This document shows, piece by piece, positions 10,102 through 18,917 of a stretch of 64,000 bases of DNA. Within the stretch, counting starts at the first letter, position 1, and each line of letters opens with the position of its first letter. This stretch comes from an uncultured Gilliamella sp. (GTDB taxonomy: Bacteria > Pseudomonadota > Gammaproteobacteria > Enterobacterales > Orbaceae): NCBI GenBank assembly GCA_946482005.1, contig CAMLPV010000004.1, forward strand, positions 1-64,000. Reading direction: 5' to 3'. A model generated the notes under the pieces. That model worked only from the letters and a program-made list of their open reading frames with translations, searched no databases and was not told where the DNA came from. Position numbers and translations under genes: made by a program.

Positions 10102-11400
10102 ATGATCAAATTTGCTTGTCGCTTTTTGATAACTTTATTTGTTTTATTTTATACGATGATTGCTAATGCAGATGTTCGCATTATTATCACCGATGGCGTT
10201 AGTTCAGCTAAACCGATAGCAGTTGTACCTTTTAAGTGGACGGGATCGGGTGTGCCTCCACAAAATATTGAAGATATTATTGCTTCAGATTTACGCAATA
10301 GTGGTAAATTTAATCCTATTGATGTTAATAATATGCCACAAAAGCCAGCCACTGCTTCAGAAGTTACCCCTGCTGTTTGGGATCAACTTGGTGTTTCAGC
10401 AGTGGTTGTTGGTTCTATTCAACCTGATGCTTCCGGAAAATATTTAATTAATTATCAATTAATTGATACCGTTACTCGTCCAGGTGCAGTTTTAGCACAA
10501 AATCAATATTCTATTGATAAGCGTTGGATTCGTTATGCAGCTCATACGGCAAGTGATGAAATTTTTGAGTCACTAACAGGTATAAAAGGCGCTTTTAGAA
10601 CACGTATTGCTTATGTGGTTAAAACTACCAGAGGACCTTTTTCTCACGAATTAAGAGTCTCTGATTACGATGGATATGATCAAATGACTGTTCACCGTTC
10701 TAAAGAACCATTAATGTCTCCTACATGGTCACCAGATGGTAAAAAACTTGCTTATGTAACCTTTGAAGGTGGTCGTTCATCATTAGTTGTTAAATCATTA
10801 GAAACCGGCGCTGTTCAAACAATTGCAGCTTTTCCTAAACATAATGGCGCACCTGCTTTTTCTCCTGATGGCAGTAAATTAGCTTTTGCATTATCCAAAG
10901 ATGGAAGCCTAAATTTATATACTATGGATTTGAGTTCAAAAAAATTAACTCAAATTACATCAGGTCGTAGCAATGATACTGAGCCATCATGGATGCCAGA
11001 TAGTCAAACAATTGTTTATACTTCTGACCAAGCAGGACGTCCTCAACTCTATACCATTAATATCAATGGTGGAACTCCGCAGCGTTTAACATGGGATAAT
11101 ACACAAAATCAAAATGCCCGCGTTGCTCCTGATGGTTCTTTTATTGCAATGATCTCGACAAATAACGGCGAACAACATATTACTCGATATGATATAGAAA
11201 CAAATACTTATCAACGATTGACGGATTCATTTTTGGATGAAACTCCAAGCATAGCACCTAATGGAACTATGATTATTTATAGTTCAACACAAGGATTAGG
11301 CACAATTTTGAATCTTGTTTCAACCGATGGTAATTTTAAAGCTAAGTTACCTGCGACTGATGGACAAGTAAAATTTCCTGCTTGGTCGCCATATTTATAA
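10102..11400 (+). CDS. tolB: Tol-Pal system beta-propeller protein TolB
   Basis: A 432-residue periplasmic protein. A signal peptide is cut after residue 23 (IANA-DV). An N-terminal alpha/beta domain (24-165) precedes a six-bladed beta-propeller with repeated SPDG / PDGSKLAF blade motifs (about 190-430). TolB binds Pal and TolA and couples the outer membrane to the inner-membrane TolQRA motor during cell division. pal and cpoB follow on the same strand, the normal order, but tolQRA is not upstream. Confidence 0.95.
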   Translation: MIKFACRFLITLFVLFYTMIANADVRIIITDGVSSAKPIAVVPFKWTGSGVPPQNIEDIIASDLRNSGKFNPIDVNNMPQKPATASEVTPAVWDQLGVSAVVVGSIQPDASGKYLINYQLIDTVTRPGAVLAQNQYSIDKRWIRYAAHTASDEIFESLTGIKGAFRTRIAYVVKTTRGPFSHELRVSDYDGYDQMTVHRSKEPLMSPTWSPDGKKLAYVTFEGGRSSLVVKSLETGAVQTIAAFPKHNGAPAFSPDGSKLAFALSKDGSLNLYTMDLSSKKLTQITSGRSNDTEPSWMPDSQTIVYTSDQAGRPQLYTININGGTPQRLTWDNTQNQNARVAPDGSFIAMISTNNGEQHITRYDIETNTYQRLTDSFLDETPSIAPNGTMIIYSSTQGLGTILNLVSTDGNFKAKLPATDGQVKFPAWSPYL

Positions 11401-11567
11401 ATAAAGGATTGAAATTTATTCTATATTCTGAATATTAAAATTGTACAAAATGTAATAGCGTTATAATATATAGCGCTATTATTTCTAATTGATAAATTGT
11501 GTTATTTTTATAATTAGTAAGAGATATAATTAAGTAATATTTTTTAAAACACAAAGGAGTTAATACA

Positions 11568-12053
11568 ATGCAATTTTCTAACTTTCTTAAAGTAGCTGCG
11601 GTTGCTTTACCATTAATGGCAGTTACTGCATGTTCTTCAAACAAAACCACTACTGACGAAGGTGGAACTACAACTGTTAATGCATCTCAAAAAATTTTAG
11701 AGCAAGTTCGTAAATTACAACAAATAAATATCGTATATTTTGATTTTGATAAATATAATGTTAAACAAGAATATGCAACATTATTAGATGCTCATGCAGT
11801 TTTCATGCGTGCAAATTCGGGTATTAAAGTTGTAATTGAAGGCCATGCTGATGAACGCGGTACGCCAGAATACAATATTGCATTAGGCGAACGTCGTGCG
11901 AATGCAGTTAAATCATATCTACAAGGTAATGGTGTTCCTGGTGGACAAATGGATGTCGTATCTTATGGTAAAGAAAAACCAGCTGTATTAGGACATGACG
12001 AAGAAGCTTATTCTAAAAACCGTCGTGCAGTAATAACATACTCTGGTTTCTAA
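11568..12053 (+). CDS. pal: Peptidoglycan-associated lipoprotein Pal
   Basis: A 161-residue outer-membrane lipoprotein. A lipoprotein signal peptide ends in AVTAC, placing the lipidated cysteine at residue 22, followed by SSN. The C-terminal OmpA-like domain carries the peptidoglycan-binding motif around [15 protein letters not shown] and ALGERRA. Pal anchors the outer membrane to peptidoglycan and is released by TolB. AAGGAG lies upstream of the ATG. The 167 bases before it are A/T-rich and may hold its own promoter. A hairpin follows the stop. Confidence 0.96.
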   Translation: MQFSNFLKVAAVALPLMAVTACSSNKTTTDEGGTTTVNASQKILEQVRKLQQINIVYFDFDKYNVKQEYATLLDAHAVFMRANSGIKVVIEGHADERGTPEYNIALGERRANAVKSYLQGNGVPGGQMDVVSYGKEKPAVLGHDEEAYSKNRRAVITYSGF

Positions 12054-12064
12054 TTAGTTTATTT

Positions 12065-12086
12065 AACGGCTGCTTATGCGGCCGTT
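12065..12086 (+). terminator. Hairpin between pal and cpoB
   Basis: AACGGC(T)GC pairs with GC(G)GCCGTT to give a 9-pair stem (one G-U pair) with a TTAT loop, followed by only a short T-rich run. It probably acts as a partial terminator or RNA end that lowers cpoB relative to pal. Confidence 0.55.
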
Positions 12087-12117
12087 TATTTGTCAAGTTC
12101 ACGCCGAGTATAATAAT

Positions 12118-12849
12118 ATGCATAAAAAAGCACTGATATCATTCTTATTTCTTCTATTAAATAGTTATAATTGTGCCGCAAGAAGTTCAGATTTAGAAAG
12201 AACGATTCAAGCACAAGGTCAATTACTAGTTGAAAGTCAACAGAAGATTAGTGAATTACAAGCAGATGTCGATACGCTTCGTGGTCAATTAGAAGAAACC
12301 CAATACCAGCTTAATCAGACTATAGAACGTCAAAAAATAATTCTTCAGCAACTGATGAATGGTACAGGACTCTCTTCTAATACTAATCCATCCAAGGAGG
12401 GTATATCTTTACCTACTTCTCATGCTGAAGACCAACCACCATCAGATTTATCAAGCTGGACAAATTCTGGTAATGATAAAACTGATTATGACTTCATTGT
12501 ACAATTTATTAATGATGATAAACAAAATGCTGATACAATAGCTGCCTTTCAGAAGTTTATAAAGAATTACCCTAAATCAACTTATTTAGCCAATGCTAAT
12601 TATTGGTTAGGTCAACTTTATTATAAGGAAGGAAAGAACGATGAAGCTTCATTTTATTATGCTACTGTTGTAAAAAATTATCCATCTTCTTCCAAAGCAG
12701 CTGATAGTCTTTATAAAGTGGGCGTTATCTTATTGGATAAAGGTGATAAAAAGAATGCTAAAAACGTTTTTCAACAAGTTATAAGTAAATATGCTAAAGA
12801 TAAAAAGGTTGTTGATCTTGCGAAGCAAAAATTAGCATCGCTTAAATAA
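12118..12849 (+). CDS. cpoB: Cell division coordinator CpoB (YbgF)
   Basis: A 243-residue periplasmic protein with a signal peptide (1-20), a coiled-coil trimerisation region (about 25-75), a poorly conserved linker and a C-terminal TPR domain (about 115-243; repeats such as YWLGQLYYKEGKNDEA and SKAADSLYKVGVILLDKGD). CpoB links PBP1B activity to Tol-Pal driven outer-membrane constriction; mrcB and tolB-pal are both nearby. I take the ATG at 12118, because the in-frame upstream ATG at 12076 lies inside the pal hairpin and adds a non-signal-like extension. tRNA-Lys follows, as in E. coli. Confidence 0.92.
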   Translation: MHKKALISFLFLLLNSYNCAARSSDLERTIQAQGQLLVESQQKISELQADVDTLRGQLEETQYQLNQTIERQKIILQQLMNGTGLSSNTNPSKEGISLPTSHAEDQPPSDLSSWTNSGNDKTDYDFIVQFINDDKQNADTIAAFQKFIKNYPKSTYLANANYWLGQLYYKEGKNDEASFYYATVVKNYPSSSKAADSLYKVGVILLDKGDKKNAKNVFQQVISKYAKDKKVVDLAKQKLASLK

Positions 12850-12980
12850 AATGTATAAATAACCAACTATTGAATTAAAATACTAATAAAAGGGTTGCGC
12901 TACTTAACAATTATAAGTATTATAGCAACCCGAAATCGCTTGTAGCGTTAGTTATTAAGCATAAAGATTTCATTCAATAT

Positions 12981-13056
12981 GGGTTGTTAGCTCAGTCGGT
13001 AGAGCAGCGGACTTTTAATCCGTTTGTCGAGCGTTCGAATCGCTCACGACCCACCA
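12981..13056 (+). tRNA. tRNA-Lys (anticodon TTT)
   Basis: A full cloverleaf with encoded CCA and anticodon TTT at 13014-13016. The position after pal-cpoB matches the start of the lys/val tRNA cluster of E. coli, but here there is only this one gene. Confidence 0.97.
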
Positions 13057-13410
13057 CTTTCTCTCTTCATCTTGAAATCATAAAAGCAGTCTTAAACTAA
13101 TACACTTAACCTAATAAGAAACATTAATGTTAGTCAAAATTTATCTTTAACAAATTTAAATAACACGTATTCTTAATTCCAAATAGGTTAGGTACAAAAA
13201 GTGTCGAATAATCAAAATTAATTCCTATCATCTTCATTCACCCTTTCTTAATTTGACAAAATCACTTTGAATAGAAATATTTAACCGTTGTAAAAATATT
13301 GTTTAATAAAATCGCATTACTTATATTTAATAATATTAATATATTTCAACAATATATAATTAAAAACCTATTTTACAGAGCTAAAAAACATAAAATAAGT
13401 TGTACGTGCG

Positions 13411-13436
13411 AATAATAATCATTATCATTATTATTG
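13411..13436. promoter_or_regulatory. Fur box upstream of the TonB receptor
   Basis: The run AATAATAATCATTATCATTA is made of overlapping (A/G)ATAAT / ATTATC hexamers and closely follows the 19-base Fur consensus GATAATGATAATCATTATC. It lies about 50 bases before the receptor's start codon, in the promoter region. The remainder of 13057-13410 is A/T-rich with no gene. Iron repression by Fur is inferred. Confidence 0.82.
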
Positions 13437-13482
13437 TTGTTTTAGCATTTATCAAATAACACAACAAATAATAGGAAAAATA

Positions 13483-15600
13483 ATGAAATTAGTTAATCAA
13501 GTCTTCTTACCGTGCTTATTGAGTTCTACCGCTTTTATCGCTTACGCTCAAGAAAAAGTCAATGATGATAATGATATTGAAACTATGAAAGTTGTCGCAA
13601 CAATTAAGGATAATAATGATCAGCGAATAAAAAAATCATCAACAGCAACTAAAACATCCTTTGATATAAAGGATATTCCTCAAACTATTAATTCGGTTGA
13701 TCTTCAACAAGAGAAAATTTATGGGCAAAATGATCTGAATGTCATTGTAAATAAATTACCTGGGGTAGATGCAACTTATGATATGCGAGATGAAGGTATC
13801 AAAATCCGAGGTTTTTCCGCCAGCTCCGGCGATATTTATCGTGATGGTATACGCGCGAGTGGACAAGTTAGACAAAGCACCGCTAACATTGAACGAATTG
13901 AAGTGTTAAAAGGACCCGCCTCAGTACTTTATGGCAGAGGCTCAGGTGGCGGAATGATAAATATGATTAGTAAACAAGCAAACTTTGATTCACCCACTAC
14001 GTTAAGTTTGAGAGGGGGATCTTGGGATAAATACGGCGGAATGGTAGATATAAATCATGTTTTACATGATAATATTGCTATACGCATGACAATTGATCAT
14101 CAATCAGAAAAGAGTTTTCGTAAAGGAATAAAACAACGCGATACAATGGTTTCACCAAGTATATTGTATGATAATTTGGCTGGATTTAATTGGTTAGTAC
14201 AATATACTCATGATAAATTATGGCGTAAGCCAGATAGGGCGCCAGCCTATTATAACCTACCTAAAGGTGTCTCAATTAAAACAGCTTATGCTCACCCTGA
14301 TGACTATGTAAAAGATAATTTTAATTCATTACGTTCAGTTATGGGATATGAATTTAATCATGATTGGTCTATCAAGCTAACTAATCTATATCGTAAAGCT
14401 GATCAGAATTTCGATCACCTTTATGCAGGTAATTATTGTGATTTAAGTGGTAAACTTAGTAATCGCGCACCTTGCGACTACAAAGGTAAATTAAAATTCC
14501 GTCGAGCTTGGCAAGAAACATCGAATAAAACTTATAGTAATACCCTTGATTTAGTGGGTAAGTTTAATACGGTGAGTATTTCTCATGATATGTTAATAGG
14601 GTTCGAATATAATATTGAAAAACGAGAACCTAGATTAGCTTTAACTAGCCAATATCCGGAAGCAGTTGATCCATATCATCCTCATTGGAACTCAAAAAAA
14701 CCTCGATATAACAAATTAAGTACTAAGACTAATCATAAAGCTACATCCAAAGGGGTATATTGGCAAGACCTAATCAGTTTTACAGAGCAGTGGAAATTAC
14801 TTGCAGGATTACGTTATGATAATTATGAGTTTGCATCGGATAATAAATTGAATCATCAAAATCGGTCATATGATGGACACTCTCTAAGTCCTCGGTTCGG
14901 ATTAATTTGGCAGCCGATAGAATCCCAAAGTTTTTATGCTTCGTATAGTAAAAATTTTGCGCCATATGGGGGACGTGGTTTAATCACACTTGCGACAGAC
15001 TCTAAGACTGTTTACGATGACAAACCTCAATATTCTCGTCAATATGAAGTTGGTGTCAAAAGCGATTGGCTTAATGACAAGCTTTCCTCTCAAATCGCGC
15101 TTTACGACCTTGAGCTATATAATATTCGTTATCAACCCGATGCAGTTAACGATCCTTATAATTGGCAAGTTAGAGGCAGTGATAGAAGCCAAGGTATAGA
15201 ATTAAGCGTAATAGGAAAATTGAGCAATAATTGGTACATCAATAGCGGTATTGGCTATCAGCAAGCAAAAGTTCATAAAGATAAAAAAACACCTGCTAAC
15301 AAAGGCAAATATTTATCCAATACAGCCAAACATAGTGGTTATTTAAACGTACGTTATTTGCCTTATGAAAATTGGTTTACTGAACTGGAAGTTAACTATA
15401 AGGGCTCAATGTATAACGATGATAACAATCAGATTAAACGTCCTGGTTATGCATCATGGAATGCGGCAATTGGTTATCAAACTCAATCCGTTGATTTGAC
15501 TTTAGCGATAACTAATTTATTCGGTAAAGAGTATTGGCGTTCAAGTAGTATGCCTGGTACACCTCGAGCCTTTTTATTAACTGCAAGTTATAAATTATGA
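13483..15600 (+). CDS. TonB-dependent siderophore receptor
   Basis: A 705-residue outer-membrane receptor with a signal peptide (1-22), a plug domain (about 50-165; GFSASSGDIYRDG, IEVLKGPASVLYGRGSGGG) and a 22-strand barrel ending in TPRAFLLTASYKL. Strand motifs such as NYEVGVK-like (QYEVGVKSDW) and GLRYDNYEF fit the FhuE/FoxA-type ferric-siderophore receptors. The exact ligand cannot be told. A Fur box precedes it and a strong terminator follows. No exbBD, tonB or siderophore genes are adjacent, so it probably scavenges siderophores made by others. Confidence 0.9.
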   Translation: MKLVNQVFLPCLLSSTAFIAYAQEKVNDDNDIETMKVVATIKDNNDQRIKKSSTATKTSFDIKDIPQTINSVDLQQEKIYGQNDLNVIVNKLPGVDATYDMRDEGIKIRGFSASSGDIYRDGIRASGQVRQSTANIERIEVLKGPASVLYGRGSGGGMINMISKQANFDSPTTLSLRGGSWDKYGGMVDINHVLHDNIAIRMTIDHQSEKSFRKGIKQRDTMVSPSILYDNLAGFNWLVQYTHDKLWRKPDRAPAYYNLPKGVSIKTAYAHPDDYVKDNFNSLRSVMGYEFNHDWSIKLTNLYRKADQNFDHLYAGNYCDLSGKLSNRAPCDYKGKLKFRRAWQETSNKTYSNTLDLVGKFNTVSISHDMLIGFEYNIEKREPRLALTSQYPEAVDPYHPHWNSKKPRYNKLSTKTNHKATSKGVYWQDLISFTEQWKLLAGLRYDNYEFASDNKLNHQNRSYDGHSLSPRFGLIWQPIESQSFYASYSKNFAPYGGRGLITLATDSKTVYDDKPQYSRQYEVGVKSDWLNDKLSSQIALYDLELYNIRYQPDAVNDPYNWQVRGSDRSQGIELSVIGKLSNNWYINSGIGYQQAKVHKDKKTPANKGKYLSNTAKHSGYLNVRYLPYENWFTELEVNYKGSMYNDDNNQIKRPGYASWNAAIGYQTQSVDLTLAITNLFGKEYWRSSSMPGTPRAFLLTASYKL

Positions 15601-15690
15601 TACTTAATTAATGTTTTTAGGATTTAAAGATAATCGGTTAACTACTTATGTATTCGTAAAAAGTAAGCATAAATAATAAGTTGCTACAGT

Positions 15691-15719
15691 AAAGAGGGAA
15701 TAGCATTCCCTCTTTTTTT
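15691..15719. terminator. Bidirectional terminator, TonB receptor / pepT
   Basis: A perfect 10-base-pair stem, AAAGAGGGAA with TTCCCTCTTT, closes a TAGCA loop and is followed by a T run on the plus strand; the A run at its 5' side serves as a T run for the minus strand. It sits between the convergent receptor and pepT genes. Confidence 0.88.
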
Positions 15720-15726
15720 ATGATGT

Positions 15727-16956
15727 TTAAACTTTAGCTGCTAATTCAATAATTTTCATTGTTACTTCAAATGATTTTACAAATGATGATAATGGTAAAA
15801 ATTCGAAACATGAATGAAAGTTATGTGCACCAGTAAAGTAGTTTGGTGTAGTCAGGCCTCTTGCTGATAGTGCAGAACCATCTGTTCCGCCACGCATAGC
15901 AATTGTATTTGCCTTAATATTCAATTGCTCAAATGATTGATAAATTAAATCAATTGAACGCTTATCTTCACCTAAATAATTAGCAATATTGCTATAAGTA
16001 TCGGTTATTTGACATTCGATTTTAGCTCTTGGATATTTACGGCTTATAAAACTTATCACTTCTTGGATATAAGTTTTACGTGCTTCATATTTAGCTAAAT
16101 CAAAATCTCGGATACTCATTTTTAACGTTGTCGTACTTTGATTACCAATAATATCGTTAAACCAGAAATAACCTTCTTTACCTTCAGTATGTTCAGGCGT
16201 TTCGAAACTATCAAAACAGTTAATAATATCGTTAGCAATACCAATAGGGTTGATTAAAACATTTTTAGCTGACATTGGGTGTGCAGTTACACCTTCAATT
16301 TCAATAATTGCTGAACCTGCATTAAACGTTTCATAAACGACTTCACCTAATTCGCAACAGTCAATTGTGTAAGCAAAATCGGGTTTAAAACGATTCAAGT
16401 CAAGTTTCTTCGCGCCGTTTAAACCGACCTCTTCATCAGGTACGAAAGCAACATAAATATCACCATAGGTACAATTTTGCTTTTGTAATTGATCTAACAT
16501 TGTCATAACAACAGCTATTGCAGCTTTATTATCGGCACCCAGCACACTTGTACCATCAGTAACAATTAATTCTTCATTGATGTATTTATTTAATTCGGGA
16601 TGCTCAGCAACTTTAAACCAGATATTTTTATCTTTATTTAATAAAATATCTTCACCCGTAAAAGTGACTCGCTTTGGGTTAATTTTATCCGATAAGGCGA
16701 CATCAACCGTATCAAGATGAGCGACGTAACCAATTTTAGGTGCATTTGGATTATTTCCAGATAACTTAGCAGTGACAATACTGTGCTCATCAAGATGAAC
16801 TTCTTGTAGATTAAGATCAATTAACTCTTGTTTGAGTAAATTGGCTAATTGTGTTTGTCCTGACGTAGAGGGAACATGCGCACAACCCATCGCACTCTGA
16901 CTTGGTATACTAACGTAACGTAAAAAACGTTCAACTAATTGTTCGGTAATATTCAT
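15727..16956 (-). CDS. pepT: Peptidase T (aminotripeptidase)
   Basis: A 409-residue M20B metallopeptidase that removes the N-terminal residue from tripeptides in the cytoplasm. Zinc and catalytic motifs visible: AHLDTVD (near residue 79), TDGTSVLGADNKAA (near 140), PDEEVGLNGAKK with the general-base glutamate (near 175) and the C-terminal RGGTDGS and GAHNFHS. Length matches E. coli PepT (408). GGAG lies upstream of its ATG. It lies 24 bases downstream of an AbgT-family transporter gene, on the same strand, suggesting one unit for uptake and hydrolysis of a small peptide-like substrate. Confidence 0.95.
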   Translation of the reverse strand: MNITEQLVERFLRYVSIPSQSAMGCAHVPSTSGQTQLANLLKQELIDLNLQEVHLDEHSIVTAKLSGNNPNAPKIGYVAHLDTVDVALSDKINPKRVTFTGEDILLNKDKNIWFKVAEHPELNKYINEELIVTDGTSVLGADNKAAIAVVMTMLDQLQKQNCTYGDIYVAFVPDEEVGLNGAKKLDLNRFKPDFAYTIDCCELGEVVYETFNAGSAIIEIEGVTAHPMSAKNVLINPIGIANDIINCFDSFETPEHTEGKEGYFWFNDIIGNQSTTTLKMSIRDFDLAKYEARKTYIQEVISFISRKYPRAKIECQITDTYSNIANYLGEDKRSIDLIYQSFEQLNIKANTIAMRGGTDGSALSARGLTTPNYFTGAHNFHSCFEFLPLSSFVKSFEVTMKIIELAAKV

Positions 16957-16980
16957 ATTGTCTTGACTCCTTATTGATGA

Positions 16981-18540
16981 CTAATGATTTACGGGTGGAT
17001 AAACATAACCACTATCAAAGCCAATAGGCAGTCCTAGGAACCAAAATAGCAGTAAATTAATTGTTAAAGCAATAAGTAAGCCCGCAGTATATGGGATCAT
17101 CATAGAGCTTAAAGTACCCACTCCAGTATTTTTACAATACTGCTGACAATAGGCAATGATTAAAGGATAGAAAGCAAACATTGGTGTACTAACATTGACT
17201 GCTGAGCTAATACGATAGGCCGCTTGTGTTAGTTCTGGTGAGATACCAACAGACATGAGCATAGGAACAAAGATCGGCGCTAAAATAGCCCATTTTGACG
17301 AAGCAGAAGTAATTAATACATTTAACATGCTAGTTAAAATGATCACACCAAAAATAGTGACAACCGATGGTAAATGTAAGGCTTTTAAAAATTCAGCACC
17401 ACCAATAGCAATCAATGTTCCTATTTGGGAGTGTGAAAAGACATATAAAAACTGTGCACAAAAGAATGCAAAAACAATAAAAGGAATAAGAGATTGAGTA
17501 ATCTTTTCCATTGATTTGACAATATCACGTGATGATTTAAATGCGCCAGTGATTACGCCATGGATTAAACCAGGAATAGCAAAAAAAACAAATAATAAAG
17601 GTACAATGATTTGCATAATTGGTGCTTGATTGCTGGTTAAACTACCATCAGGTGCACGCAGTAAAGAATTTTCAGGTAACAGTAACAATACTAATCCAAT
17701 AGCAATAATCAAAAATACACAAGAAGCGATTTTAAAAGCGCGATTTTCTAAAGGTGTAATAGCTGGTGAATTAGCCAAATTATTAAGTTCAAGATCGTTA
17801 TTTAGTGGCATCGTTGCTTTTAAGCGAGGTTCAACAATTTTATCTGTTATAAACCAACAAGCAATTAACACAAAGAATGTACCGCCAAAACTTAAAAAAT
17901 AGTTACATAAAACATTAACTTGATAAGATGGATCGATAATTTGTGCCGCACTTTGAGTAAAACCTTGCATGATCGGATCGATGATTGATGGCGTATAACT
18001 TGAACTAAAACCACCTGCTAATCCTGCAAATGAGGCCGCTATCCCAGCCAGTGGATGACGACCTGTTGCATAAAACATCATTGCCGAAACGGGCATTAAA
18101 ATAACATAAGCAGAGTCAGCCGCAATATGACAAACCATACTGACAAAGATAACTGACGGAGTAACTAATTTTTTTGGGGTGATAGCCAATAACTTTTTAA
18201 GTAACACATGAATATAGCCACTGCTTTCGGCAATTCCTATACCTAATGTGGCAACAATAGTAATACCCAGTGGTGGAAAACTAACAAAATTGGGGACCAT
18301 TTTAGTAAAAAATGTTACTAAATGATCAGGCGCTAGCATATTAACGACCGCCAGTTTTTCTTTAGTTACTGGATTTATAAAATCGAAGCTTACAAAGGAA
18401 AGTAATAATGAAGCAACAAAACAGATAATTAAAGCGAAGAAAAAAAGTGTAGTGACATCGGGGATTTTGTTTCCAATTCGTTCTATAGTATTTAAAAAGC
18501 CGCCGGTTCTGATCGGTGACGAATTTGTAGTTTGATTCAT
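16981..18540 (-). CDS. AbgT family transporter
   Basis: A 519-residue inner-membrane protein with about ten to twelve hydrophobic segments and the AbgT family pattern: an N-terminal ERIGNKIPDVTTLFF segment, the re-entrant loop region SYTPSIIDPIMQGFTQSAAQIID, and the C-terminal SSAVNVSTPMFAFYPLIIA and GVGTLSSMMIPYT blocks. Known members import p-aminobenzoyl-glutamate (AbgT) or export sulfonamides (MtrF, YdaH). Being upstream of pepT, it is more likely to carry a peptide or aminoacyl conjugate; this is inference. Substrate unknown. Confidence 0.88.
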   Translation of the reverse strand: MNQTTNSSPIRTGGFLNTIERIGNKIPDVTTLFFFALIICFVASLLLSFVSFDFINPVTKEKLAVVNMLAPDHLVTFFTKMVPNFVSFPPLGITIVATLGIGIAESSGYIHVLLKKLLAITPKKLVTPSVIFVSMVCHIAADSAYVILMPVSAMMFYATGRHPLAGIAASFAGLAGGFSSSYTPSIIDPIMQGFTQSAAQIIDPSYQVNVLCNYFLSFGGTFFVLIACWFITDKIVEPRLKATMPLNNDLELNNLANSPAITPLENRAFKIASCVFLIIAIGLVLLLLPENSLLRAPDGSLTSNQAPIMQIIVPLLFVFFAIPGLIHGVITGAFKSSRDIVKSMEKITQSLIPFIVFAFFCAQFLYVFSHSQIGTLIAIGGAEFLKALHLPSVVTIFGVIILTSMLNVLITSASSKWAILAPIFVPMLMSVGISPELTQAAYRISSAVNVSTPMFAFYPLIIAYCQQYCKNTGVGTLSSMMIPYTAGLLIALTINLLLFWFLGLPIGFDSGYVYPPVNH

Positions 18541-18824
18541 AAAAAAATAAGTATATATGTTGTTCGGACCGACAATTTAGCACATATCAATGCGGTAGGT
18601 AAACCAAGTGTTAGTTAAGTTTTATTCTGTTTCATTAAGTTAATTTGAACGCTCTCATCATTACTATAATTTATATAACTTGTTATTTTTAAAATATCTT
18701 TGATATGCATCTTAATTCATATTTCGTTAGTATAGCCTATATCACCGCTCATCTTTCATGCAAATTATGCTCAATTATTATTAACAACAATGTAATTGCA
18801 TAAAAAATTTTTAGTGATATATTA
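18541..18824. other. Divergent intergenic region, AbgT transporter / aconitase
   Basis: About 285 bases of A/T-rich sequence between two divergent transcription units. Near the transporter start there is a small palindrome, TCGGACCGA, at about 18565. A good sigma-70-like promoter for the aconitase operon lies at the right end: TTGCAT at 18796-18801 and TATATT at 18818-18823, 16 bases apart. Confidence 0.5.
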
Positions 18825-18863
18825 ATTGAATATTTAGTCATAAAAATAGCATAAATATTCAAT
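18825..18863 (+). promoter_or_regulatory. Double ARG box (ArgR operator) before aconitase operon
   Basis: Two 18-base boxes, 18825-18842 and 18846-18863, are separated by exactly 3 bases, the arrangement of E. coli ArgR operators. Box 1 (ATTGAATATTTAGTCATA) matches the ARG consensus WNTGAATWWWWATTCANW at 17 of 18 positions and box 2 (ATAGCATAAATATTCAAT) at 16 of 18. A promoter (TTGCAT-16-TATATT) would place the transcription start inside box 1. Arginine-dependent repression of the operon is inferred. Confidence 0.72.
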
Positions 18864-18917
18864 CAGGTTAAACGTAACACTTTAGGAAATATTATAATAC
18901 ACGCAGTGGGGGTTATC

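Noticed and set aside
17255-17497. Plus-strand frame inside the AbgT transporter gene
   Set aside because: Antisense shadow; no ribosome site and composition mirrors the membrane protein.
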